Shown here one piece after another: positions 23,970 to 33,100 of a DNA stretch of 64,000 nt (positions are counted from its first letter, which is position 1; the number at the start of each line of letters is the position of its first letter). This DNA is from Motiliproteus sp965230185 (lineage in GTDB: Bacteria; Pseudomonadota; Gammaproteobacteria; Pseudomonadales; Balneatricaceae), in assembly GCA_965230185.1 (NCBI GenBank), contig OZ245995.1:4092001-4156000 (forward strand), in the 5' to 3' direction. The notes below the pieces were generated by a model that did no database searches, was not told the origin of the DNA, and worked only from the letters and a program-made list of their open reading frames with translations. Position numbers and translations under genes: made by a program.

Positions 23970-24689
23970 ATGCAGACCACCTTCGACAGCATCGGTATCG
24001 TCCACTCCTGCTTTAAGGAGAAGTTCGGTATTCCCCGACAGCCCGGACTGGTCGATGCTGCCACCGCGGTGCTGGAACTGACCGGGGAGTATGCCAGCAT
24101 GGATGCGGTGCGAGGGCTGGAACAGTGCTCCCATATCTGGGTACTGTTTCTGTTCAGCGAACACCTGCAGCGTGGATGGACCCCCCTGGTGCGCCCGCCC
24201 CGCTCCGGCGGCAGGAAAATGGGAGTTTTCGCCACTCGTTCCACCTTCCGTCCCAACCCGGTTGGGATGTCGGTCGTCAGCCTGGAACGGATCGAAGAGC
24301 GCAACGGTAAACCACTTCTCCATCTGCGTGGCGTCGATATACTCGACGGTACCCCGGTTGTCGACATCAAGCCCTACCTGCCCTATTCTGACAGCCTGCC
24401 GGAGGCCAGTAACCGCTACGCCCCTGACGGCCAGCAGCTTCTGCTGCAGATAGCCTACAGCAGCGAGGCTCTGGCGCAGCTGAACCGCCACCCGCAACAA
24501 CACTCGCTGCAGCCGCTGATCGAACAGGTGCTGCGCTGCGATCCGCGCCCGGCGCACCAGCGCAACGGCAAAGCCCGCAGTTACGGCACACTGCTGATGG
24601 ATGTTAATATTCGCTGGCAGATAAAAGATGAGATAATCGAAGTGCTGGCCATTGAAGCCATCACCGACCAACAACCATCGACCAGCTGA
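23970..24689 (+). CDS. trmO: tRNA m6t6A37 methyltransferase TrmO
   Basis: A 239-aa SAM-dependent enzyme of the TsaA/UPF0066 family that methylates N6-threonylcarbamoyladenosine at tRNA position 37. The core is 'EKFGIPRQPGLV', 'LEQCSHIWVLFLFS', 'VRPPRSGGRKMGVFATRST', 'FRPNPVGMSVV' and 'LHLRGVDILDGTPVVDIKPYLPYSD'. The C-terminal 'LLMDVNIRWQI' domain is the usual appended region of gammaproteobacterial members. Stand-alone gene, followed by a small secreted protein 57 bp later. Confidence 0.93.
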   Translation: MQTTFDSIGIVHSCFKEKFGIPRQPGLVDAATAVLELTGEYASMDAVRGLEQCSHIWVLFLFSEHLQRGWTPLVRPPRSGGRKMGVFATRSTFRPNPVGMSVVSLERIEERNGKPLLHLRGVDILDGTPVVDIKPYLPYSDSLPEASNRYAPDGQQLLLQIAYSSEALAQLNRHPQQHSLQPLIEQVLRCDPRPAHQRNGKARSYGTLLMDVNIRWQIKDEIIEVLAIEAITDQQPSTS

Positions 24690-24746
24690 TCGGCGGCCCC
24701 GCCAGGGCCCTCCGAACGACTCCGACACCACTACCGGTATTCTGTT

Positions 24747-25157
24747 ATGAAAGCGATTCGCTCCCTGATTCTGACTCTGGCCCTTGCCCTGCCACTGCCG
24801 GCTTTCGCTGACGGCCAGCCCGGCGATATTCCCAACACCGAGTCGCTGCTGGCGGAATTGCTGGCCAACGTCGACCTGGAACTGATGGTCCGTATCCAGA
24901 GCGCCATCGTCAACAATCTGGAAGTTATCGGCCCTTATTCTCAGGAGTACCTTGCCTGTCTGGAAGCCGAAGGGGCTCTGAACGGCGATCAGCCCCCGAC
25001 CCTGGAAAACCTGATTGAACGGGCCCGCCGGACCGGTGATACCTGCCAGGTTATTCTGGAATCAATGTTCGGCCAGATGAATTTCGATATTACCCGGGAA
25101 GAGTTTGAGCAGGGTCTGAGCCCCAGGTATCGCGACCTGCTGCAACAGCCCCTGTAA
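24747..25157 (+). CDS. Small secreted hypothetical protein
   Basis: A 136-aa protein with a clear Sec signal peptide (residues 1-22, 'LILTLALALPLPAFA' before the cleavage site) and a helical, acidic mature part with two cysteines ('LACLEAEG' and 'GDTCQVIL') that could form a disulfide. I do not recognise a family. It lies between trmO and rlmD on the same strand; 12 bp separate its stop from the rlmD ATG, so it may be co-transcribed with rlmD. Confidence 0.75.
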   Translation: MKAIRSLILTLALALPLPAFADGQPGDIPNTESLLAELLANVDLELMVRIQSAIVNNLEVIGPYSQEYLACLEAEGALNGDQPPTLENLIERARRTGDTCQVILESMFGQMNFDITREEFEQGLSPRYRDLLQQPL

Positions 25158-25169
25158 CCGGAAGCTTTG

Positions 25170-26525
25170 ATGAAATCACGCCGCCGCTTCTATCAGCCCG
25201 CCCGCCGGGCAGACACGAGTCCGTCCGCAGCACCGGAAACCGCCGAAGTACAGATCGACAAGCTCAGCCATGACGGCCGCGGAATCAGCCGACACCAGGG
25301 CAAAACTTTATTTGTTGCCGGCGCCCTGCCCGGCGAGCTGGTCAGGATTCGTTACCTGAAACACCGCAGCAAATTTGACGAAGCCCGATGCGAAGAAGTT
25401 CTGGAAGCTTCGGAGCAACGTTGCCAGCCTGCCTGTCGTCATTTCAGCCAGTGCGGCGGCTGCGAGCTACAGCACCTGTCTTCCGAGGCCCAGATCAGCG
25501 CCAGACAACAGCAGGCACTGGATCAGTTGCGCCGCCTCGGCGGTATCGAGCCGAATCAGATTCTGCCGGCGCTGGATGCGCTGCACTGGCACTATCGCCG
25601 CCGTGCCCGACTGGCGGTTCAGCACCCGAAAAAAGGCGGTCGGCCTGTTGTCGGGTTTCGGCGCCGGCAGAGCAAACAGCTGATTGCCATCAGCGAATGT
25701 CCGGTACTGGAAAGTCGAGCCGAACAGCTGCTGCCACAGATTTCAGCACTGTTGGCGGAAGCCGTAAAACCCCGGGCGATCTCCCATATCGAACTGGCGC
25801 TGGGCGATGAAGACGCGGCCCTGGTTATCCGTCATATCCGGCCACTGGCCGACCCGGACCTGAACGCTCTGCAACAACTGGCCGGGCAGCACGGGTTTCA
25901 GCTCTGGCTGCAGCCGCAGGGACCGGAAACCCTGCGACCCCTCAACAGCGATAGCGGGCGCCTGCGTTACCGGCTTGACGACCAGCAGCTGACCCTGGCG
26001 TTTCACCCCGGCGACTTCACCCAGGTCAACGCCGCTATCAACCAGCAGATGGTCAGCCGGACCATGAGGATGCTGGATCCGGGCCCCGAAGATCGCATCC
26101 TCGACCTGTTCTGCGGACTCGGGAACTTCACCCTGCCGCTGGCGACCCGGGCAGGCGAAGTCATCGGTATCGAAGGTTCCGAGCAGATGGTTGAGAGAGG
26201 CTATGAAAACGCCCGGGCCAACGGTATCCGCAACGTTGAGTTTCACTGCGCCGATCTCAGTGCAAATGTCCGTCATTGCAGCTGGTTTCGTAACGGTTTT
26301 AACAAGATCCTGCTCGACCCGCCCAGAGCCGGCGCCGCCGAAGTAATCGCTCAGCTGGCGCAGTACCGGGCCGAAAAAATTCTTTATATATCCTGCGATC
26401 CGGCCACCCTGGCCCGGGATGCCGCCGCGCTGATCCGGCAGGGTTACCGGCTGGAGCAGTGGGGCGTGATGAATATGTTTCCCCAGACCACCCACGTAGA
26501 ATCCATCGCCCTGTTCCAGCGATAG
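25170..26525 (+). CDS. rlmD: 23S rRNA m5U1939 methyltransferase RlmD
   Basis: About 451 aa. A TRAM domain (about 25-85, 'DKLSHDGRGISRHQGKTLFVAGALPGE', quoted as short family pattern) precedes the [4Fe-4S] cysteines in 'CQPACRHFSQCGGCELQHL'. The methyltransferase domain has 'ILDLFCGLGNFTLPLAT', 'KILLDPPRAGA' and the catalytic cysteine in 'KILYISCDPATLARD'. All key residues are present. The ATG at 25170 has GGAAG 5 bp upstream; a TTG one codon earlier is also possible. It is convergent with the GGDEF-EAL sensor gene. Confidence 0.95.
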   Translation: MKSRRRFYQPARRADTSPSAAPETAEVQIDKLSHDGRGISRHQGKTLFVAGALPGELVRIRYLKHRSKFDEARCEEVLEASEQRCQPACRHFSQCGGCELQHLSSEAQISARQQQALDQLRRLGGIEPNQILPALDALHWHYRRRARLAVQHPKKGGRPVVGFRRRQSKQLIAISECPVLESRAEQLLPQISALLAEAVKPRAISHIELALGDEDAALVIRHIRPLADPDLNALQQLAGQHGFQLWLQPQGPETLRPLNSDSGRLRYRLDDQQLTLAFHPGDFTQVNAAINQQMVSRTMRMLDPGPEDRILDLFCGLGNFTLPLATRAGEVIGIEGSEQMVERGYENARANGIRNVEFHCADLSANVRHCSWFRNGFNKILLDPPRAGAAEVIAQLAQYRAEKILYISCDPATLARDAAALIRQGYRLEQWGVMNMFPQTTHVESIALFQR

Positions 26526-26885
26526 CGTTGCGGGGCTTTCCCTTTTGCCGGTGACTTACAGGGTTGCGAGCTCGCCCCTCGGAGGATTGTTTCATTTCGG
26601 CTCCCCTCTTCCGCTCCGCTGCCCCCCCCCCAAATACGACCCGAAACAGCCACCCGAGGTCAGCTGGTCCTGCCGTAGTTCGACAGCCACTGAAGGCTAC
26701 CCGTCGATTCCCAGATCCGGCATAGAACAGAAGCTTCCCGAATCGAATCCGCGCGGCAACAATCAGGAGATCTTCCAGCTGAGCACCAGAGACAAGCCCG
26801 CTGATCAGCGGAGATTCTTTTTATTAGAACCAGAGCACCAGTAGAGTACTGCTAAATCCGTTCTATCCGTTCTATCCGACAGATG
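26526..26885. other. Intergenic region between rlmD and the sensor gene
   Basis: A 360-base non-coding gap between convergent genes. It contains a run of ten C residues (26622-26631), a palindromic stem followed by a T-rich stretch (26798-26822), two copies of GAGCACCAG (26781 and 26833), and a doubled GTTCTATCC at about 26860. I see no gene. It marks the boundary between ordinary chromosome and the giant-protein block. Confidence 0.55.
26798..26822 (+). terminator. Possible plus-strand terminator
   Basis: CCGCTGATCAGCGG, a perfect 14-base palindrome, is followed by AGATTCTTTTT on the plus strand. The stem is short and the structure lies 270 bases beyond the rlmD stop, so this is a tentative call. 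Confidence 0.35.
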
Positions 26886-29800
26886 TTAATCATCCAGATA
26901 CGAGAGCCCTGTATCCTTTACAGGAAATTTGTTCAAGACGCCGATCATGCCAGAGGCATATCCCGCCCCCTGCTGATCTGCCAGCCCGGTATAATTGATA
27001 CCGTAGTCCAGTATCATACGCCGGATACTGGAGGACCGGGCTAACAGATCATTAACCTCTACCACCGGTACCGGCCTGCTGATCAGATAGCCCTGAATTT
27101 CATCGCAGTGGAGATCCTGTAAGAAGCGCAGTTGCTCCTCCGTTTCCACACCTTCCGCGACAACTCTGAGGCCTAAGCTGTGCCCCATCGCAATAATGGT
27201 GCTGACAATGGTCGCATCTTCTGAGTCCTCCATGAAATCAATAACAAAGGAGCGGTCAATTTTCACTTTATTAAGTGGAAATCGCTTGAGATAACTCAGT
27301 GACGAATAGCCGGTGCCAAAATCATCGACAGCAATACTGAATCCCGCTTCGCTGAGTTGCTCAAGGGTAGCCACAGCGGTTTCTATGTTTTGCATCACCA
27401 CCGTTTCTGTGATTTCCATCTCAAGCGCGCTGGTCGCTATACCATATTCATCAGCCAGAGCGATTATGTGCTTTGCCAGGTCCGGATTTCTGAATTCTAC
27501 CGGTGAAAGATTCACCGCGACCACGATGGTACCGTGTCCCGATTCCTCCCAGAATCGGATCTGCTGACACACCGTACGGATCACCCACTGACTGATCTCC
27601 TCGATCAGCCCCGTCTGCTCCGCAAGGGGGATAAAATCATTGGGTGGTACCAGTCCTAATTGGGGATGTTGCCAGCGCAACAACGCCTCCATGCTCAGAA
27701 TGGTTCCTGTTTTCAAATCCACTTTGGGCTGATAGTAAAGAACCAGTTCATCACGCTCCAACGCATGGTGTAATTCTGCATCCAGTCGAATCTGCTTTCT
27801 GGAGCGTTGATGCAATTCATCAGAATAGAACTGGAATTTGTTCTTACCCTGTTGTTTCCTCGCTTCATGCAGGACGCTACTGGCGTTTTTTATCAGCGTA
27901 TCCGCATCTTCGCCATCAGACGGATACAGGCTGACGCCGATACTGGTGTTCGGATAGAACTCGTGGCCTTCAATCTCTGCCGGGCTACTGTACGCGGCAA
28001 ACACCCGCTGCAGAATACTGGTGACAGCGTCGCCCTGATCCAAATCAGTCAACAAGGCGACGATCTCGTTACTGCCCAACCGTGAAATGCTGAAAAAGAG
28101 TTCATTCTGCCGGGTCAGCGTTACCGTATCGGTATTTCGCAACATCTGCTTAAGACGCGTGACCAGGACTTTCGCGAGTTTCTCTCCTGCGGCCAGTCCC
28201 AGCGTTTTGTTAACAGTCCGAAAGGCATCGACATCGATCATCAATACCGCTATCTGAGTACGGTAGCGCTGTGAGCGTTTGATCGCCTGGTCAATTCGGT
28301 CGAACAGCAGCAGTCGGCTGGACTGGCGACCCTGTGCAAGAATAACCGCATCGTCGGTTGACTCAGAAGCGGGTTGATAAGGTACCGTCTGCAGCCCTTC
28401 GGGGTTTGATAAAGGGGTTGAAGGCTGTGACGCTTCACTGCTGCTCTCTCCTGATGCTTTAGTGGCAGCATCAAGGTTCTTCTGCTCCTTACTGGTGGCC
28501 GAAAGTACCTTCTCAATGGACGGTGCTTCATCAGTGATCGGTAAGATTTCCGACGAAGGAGGTCCGGACGGGACCTCGGGACATTGATTCTCCAGCGATC
28601 CGGACCAGCAGACCACTCGGTTACGTCCATTCTCCTTGGCGAAATACAGCGCTTTATCCGCCTGATCCACCAACTCACTCGTAGTACGGACGCCCGCTGT
28701 CAGCGTCGAGACACCGAAGCTCGACGTGATTCGTAATGCGTGAACGGATTCAAGTCCCCTCCCTTCCTGCACTGCCTCACGCATGCGTTCAGCGACGCTA
28801 CAGGCAATATCCATGTCAGCGTCCGGTAAAACCACGACGAATTCTTCACCACCAAAACGCCCCACCAGATCCACCGGGCGCGAGTGTTCGGTCAGAACAG
28901 CAGCGAGAAATTTGATGACCTTATCGCCAACAGCATGGCCAAAACGGTCGTTCACAGACTTGAAGCGATCAATATCCACCATGATACAGCTGAGCTTTTC
29001 ACCTTCCTCAATGGCCTCTGCGAAAAGGGCCTCAAGTCCCTGAAACAGCGATCGCCTGTTGAGAGTATCGGTCAGCGGATCTCGGGTGGCGAGCACCTGC
29101 AGCTCCTGATTCTGCCGCGTAATCTCACGCTGACTGCGTTCCAGCTTGCCCAGTGTTCGACGCAGCTCTTCGTTCTTAACCTCGATTTCAGTGATGTCAT
29201 TGAAGGTTATTAACACGCCACGAACCTTGCCGGCGGTAGCCGTTATGGGGGTCGCATTTACAATAAAGGTATAGCTATCTCTCAGACCGTTCTTCAGACG
29301 AATCATGACGCGACCAGGCAAGGCCTTACCCTGGAGCACAGACATCCACGGCAGTTCTTTGTCACCGGAGCGTTGGCCGTCGGTTTCCCAATTAAAACTG
29401 GAGCTTGATTTTCCCACCAGCTCATTCGGTAGCAGATTCATTTTTCTCGCAAAGGCTTCATTAGAAAATACGACATAGCCATCCCGGTCAACGATCAACA
29501 GTCCCTCGGCTAACGTATCCAATGCGGTACGTACCCGCTCGGGTATGACTGCATCCGGGTTAAGTTCGCGCATCGTCCGCTTCAGAAACAACAGGTAGGC
29601 CAGGAATCCGACTAACACCATAAAAAGGATGAGAGAGAGAAATGAGTTACTGAAAGAAAGCAACATCCCCCCATCCGTAATCTCAGAAAACCGCAGTTCT
29701 ACGCTGCCCCAACGTCCCTGCGCATTGAAAAGTCCTACCTGGACCTGTGTTGCTGTCGATTTATCGCCCGGTTTCAACGTCCAGTACCGTTCATGACTCC

Positions 29801-30092
29801 CGAATTCAGCCATCAAGGAATCAGAATCCGTGCGCACAGCAGCTGAGAGCACCGTCTTATTTCGTTCCACCACCGAGCGCAGTATTTCTTCGATACTATG
29901 CAACCGCTTGTCTGCAATTTCCGTCGACAATTGAACCGCCAGGGATTCGGTAATGACTTTCCGGGATTGCAGTTCCGCATTCCTTGTATCCGGAACCAGT
30001 CCGAGTAAATCGGTAATCAACAGCATGGCAACGGTCAACATGACCAGACCAAAGCTGATCCGAACAAGAGGAGATTTTATGAATTTCCACAT
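26886..30092 (-). CDS. Membrane PAS-GGDEF-GGDEF-EAL c-di-GMP sensor (cassette A)
   Basis: About 1068 aa. Two membrane helices (about 12-34 and 150-172) flank a periplasmic sensor; then a PAS domain (about 190-310), a first GGDEF domain (about 335-500), a low-complexity linker, a second GGDEF-like domain (about 610-765) and an EAL domain (about 785-1030). The first GGDEF is intact ('GRFGGEEF') with an RxxD inhibitory site (RPVD) five residues ahead. The second is degenerate ('SRLGSNEIV'). The EAL has EALLRW and 'DDFGTGYSS' and should be active. The ATG at 30092 has GGAG 8 bp upstream. The gene starts 18 bp after giant A ends. Its sensor half matches that of the kinase at 53142-56093. Confidence 0.9.
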   Translation of the reverse strand: MWKFIKSPLVRISFGLVMLTVAMLLITDLLGLVPDTRNAELQSRKVITESLAVQLSTEIADKRLHSIEEILRSVVERNKTVLSAAVRTDSDSLMAEFGSHERYWTLKPGDKSTATQVQVGLFNAQGRWGSVELRFSEITDGGMLLSFSNSFLSLILFMVLVGFLAYLLFLKRTMRELNPDAVIPERVRTALDTLAEGLLIVDRDGYVVFSNEAFARKMNLLPNELVGKSSSSFNWETDGQRSGDKELPWMSVLQGKALPGRVMIRLKNGLRDSYTFIVNATPITATAGKVRGVLITFNDITEIEVKNEELRRTLGKLERSQREITRQNQELQVLATRDPLTDTLNRRSLFQGLEALFAEAIEEGEKLSCIMVDIDRFKSVNDRFGHAVGDKVIKFLAAVLTEHSRPVDLVGRFGGEEFVVVLPDADMDIACSVAERMREAVQEGRGLESVHALRITSSFGVSTLTAGVRTTSELVDQADKALYFAKENGRNRVVCWSGSLENQCPEVPSGPPSSEILPITDEAPSIEKVLSATSKEQKNLDAATKASGESSSEASQPSTPLSNPEGLQTVPYQPASESTDDAVILAQGRQSSRLLLFDRIDQAIKRSQRYRTQIAVLMIDVDAFRTVNKTLGLAAGEKLAKVLVTRLKQMLRNTDTVTLTRQNELFFSISRLGSNEIVALLTDLDQGDAVTSILQRVFAAYSSPAEIEGHEFYPNTSIGVSLYPSDGEDADTLIKNASSVLHEARKQQGKNKFQFYSDELHQRSRKQIRLDAELHHALERDELVLYYQPKVDLKTGTILSMEALLRWQHPQLGLVPPNDFIPLAEQTGLIEEISQWVIRTVCQQIRFWEESGHGTIVVAVNLSPVEFRNPDLAKHIIALADEYGIATSALEMEITETVVMQNIETAVATLEQLSEAGFSIAVDDFGTGYSSLSYLKRFPLNKVKIDRSFVIDFMEDSEDATIVSTIIAMGHSLGLRVVAEGVETEEQLRFLQDLHCDEIQGYLISRPVPVVEVNDLLARSSSIRRMILDYGINYTGLADQQGAGYASGMIGVLNKFPVKDTGLSYLDD

Positions 30093-30110
30093 AGGCAATG
30101 CTCCGCACGA

Positions 30111-33100
30111 TCAGTCGGAGTTTTTCTCCTCAAATATGTCTTCGAGCTTAGTTTCATCATCCTTCTCGTCCTTACCCCTGGAATCCTTCCGTCTGGCTAT
30201 TGCAGCGGCACCAAGTACTGGTAACGGGTCAAGTTGTTTCCACAACGGGACCACAGACATAAAGCTGGCCATCAGCGACCCGGCTCGTAAAACCCAGCTG
30301 ACAAATCCCGCTGACAGGCTGATGGTGATGCCAATAGCAGTTTCTTCGGCCAGCTGATAACGGGTGTTTCGTTGTTCCATCGCCTGATCAACATCACGGT
30401 TCATGTCCTCCAGCCCCTTCACGAAGGAATCATTGTCCATGAGCGATTTCAGCTGCACGGGTTCCAACCCCTTAAGCTCAAAAGCAGCCACTGTCAATTC
30501 ACTGAGATCAATAGCTTTTGGAGGAATGGGGTGAGAATACGCGTCCCCCTCAGTTTCAATACGATCCCTGTCCTCAGGCACCTCGGCCACAATACGGGCA
30601 ATCAGCGCTCCATCCATGGGTGCCATTTCCACAGCTTCGCCTTCCTGGTGCACGATCTCTGCGGCGACGGGTACGCTCTCAGAACTGACCTCGGATTCTA
30701 TTAAGTCACTCTCATCACCGGCCTGCTCTTCGGATGCTTCCCCGGCGTCTGCTTGCTGGCCCTCTTTCTGATCGTCTGCCTCATTACTCCCGGTTCCCTG
30801 ATCTACATCCTGTTCCGGAAAGACTGTTGCTTCATCAACGTTAACCAGGGTGATACTCACCAGCTGGGTGGTGGTGCCGCTAAGATCGTCGGTCACCGTC
30901 ACCGTAAAACTGTCGCTGCCAATCCAGTTGGGATCGGTGGGGGTAAAGGTCCAGCTGCCGGTCGCCGAATCGATCGCGGCCGTGCCGTGGGTGGCGGCAT
31001 CGGTGACACTGAAATAAGAACCATCAGCCAGTCCCTCGACATCGGTGGCGTTAAGGTCGCCGCTGACGCTATCGCCTTCGTTGCCGTTAAAGCTGATATT
31101 GCCGGTAATGACCGATGCATCATCGACGTTGGCCAATGTCACATTAATGGTCTGGGTCGTCGTACCACCCAGATCATCCGTGACCGTCACCGTAAAGCTA
31201 TCGCTACCAAACCAGTTGGGATCAGTGGGGGTAAAAGTCCAGGCGCCGGTCGCCGAATCAATCGCGGCCGTGCCCCGGGTGGCGGCAGCGGTGACACTGA
31301 AGTAAGAGCCATCAGCCAGCCCATCGACATCGGTGGCGTTGAGATCGCCGCTGACGGTATCCCCTTCATTAACGTTAGAGCTGATATCGCCGGTGATAAC
31401 CGATGCATCATCGACGTTGGCCAGGGTGATACTCACCAGCTGAGTGGTGGTGCCGTCGAGATCATCGGTCACCGTCACTGTAAAACTATCCGAGCCGAAC
31501 CAGTCGGGATCGGATGGGATAAAGGTCCATGCACCGGTAGCCGCATCGATGGTTGCGGTACCATGGGTGGCGGCACCGGTGACACTGAAGTAATCGCCGT
31601 CAGCCAGCCCGTCGATATCGGTGGCGTTAAGGTCGCCGCTAACCGAATCGCCCTCGTTGCCTGAGAAGCTCAGGTCTCCGGTGATAACTGACGCATCTTC
31701 CGCACCTTCGATGGTCACCGTCACCGTGCGGGTGGCGCCATCGGTGGCGGTAAAGGTGTAACTGTCGGTCAGCGACTCGGACACATCCAGGGCCTGGACA
31801 TCGCTATGGCTGTTGTCGAGGGTATAGGTCCAGCTATTGCCGCTGATCTCAAAGGTGCCGTAGCCGTTGCTGCCGGCGGTGGCCGCCACATCGATAAAGC
31901 TGACCGGGTTATCCGAGGTATCGACATCGCTGATGCTGAGGGTGTTGCTGGCGGTCAGGGAACCATCTTCGGCTACCGTGCCGGTGTTGGTACCACCAAT
32001 CACCGAGGCGTCTTCGGCTCCGTCAATGGTCACCGTCACCGTGCGGGTCGCGCCATCGGTGGCGGTAAAGGTGTAGCTGTCGGTCAGCGACTCGGACACA
32101 TCCAGGGCCTGGACATCCGCATGGCTGTTGTCGAGGGTATAGGTCCAGCTATTGCCGCTGATCTCAAAGGTGCCGTAGCCGTTGGCGCCGGCGGTGGCCG
32201 CCACATCGACAAAGCTGACCGGGTTATCCGAGGTATCGATATCGCTGATGCTGAGGGTGTTGCTGGCGGTCAGGGAACCATCTTCGGCTACCGTGCCGGT
32301 GTTGGTACCGCCAATCACCGAGGCGTCTTCGGCTCCGTCAATGGTCACCGTCACCGTGCGGGTCGCGCCATCGGTGGCGGTAAAGGTGTAGCTGTCGGTC
32401 AGCGACTCGGACACATCCAGGGCCTGGACATCCGCATGGCTGTTGTCGAGGGTATAGGTCCAGCTATTGCCGCTGATCTCAAAGGTGCCGTAGCCTTTGG
32501 CGCCGGCGGTGGCCGCCACATCGATAAAGCTGACCGGATTATCCAAGGTATCAACATCACTGATGCTGAGGGTGTTACTGGCGGTCAGGGAACCGTCTTC
32601 GGCCACCGTGCCGGTGTTGGTACCGCCGATAACTGACGCATCTTCCGCACCTTCGATGGTCACCGTCACCGTGCGGGTCGAACCATCGCTGGCGGTAAAG
32701 GTGTAACTGTCGGTCAGCGACTCGGACACATCCAGGGCCTGGACATCGGCATGGCTGTTGTCGAGGGTATAAGTCCAGCTATTGCCGCTGATCTCAAAGG
32801 TGCCGTAGCCGTTGCTGCCGGCCGTCGACGCCACATCGACAAAGCTGACCGGGTTATCCGAGGTATCGATATCGCTGATGCTGAGGGTGTTGCTGGCGGT
32901 CAGGGAACCGTCTTCGGCCACCGTGCCGGTGTTGGTACCGCTAATAACTGACGCATCTTCCGCACCTTCTATGGTCACCGTCACCGTGCGGGTCGCGCCA
33001 TCGGTGGCGGTAAAGGTGTAGCTGTCGGTCAGCGACTCGGACACGTCCAGGGCCTGGACATCGCTATGAGTGTTGTCGAGGGTATAGGTCCAGCTATTAC

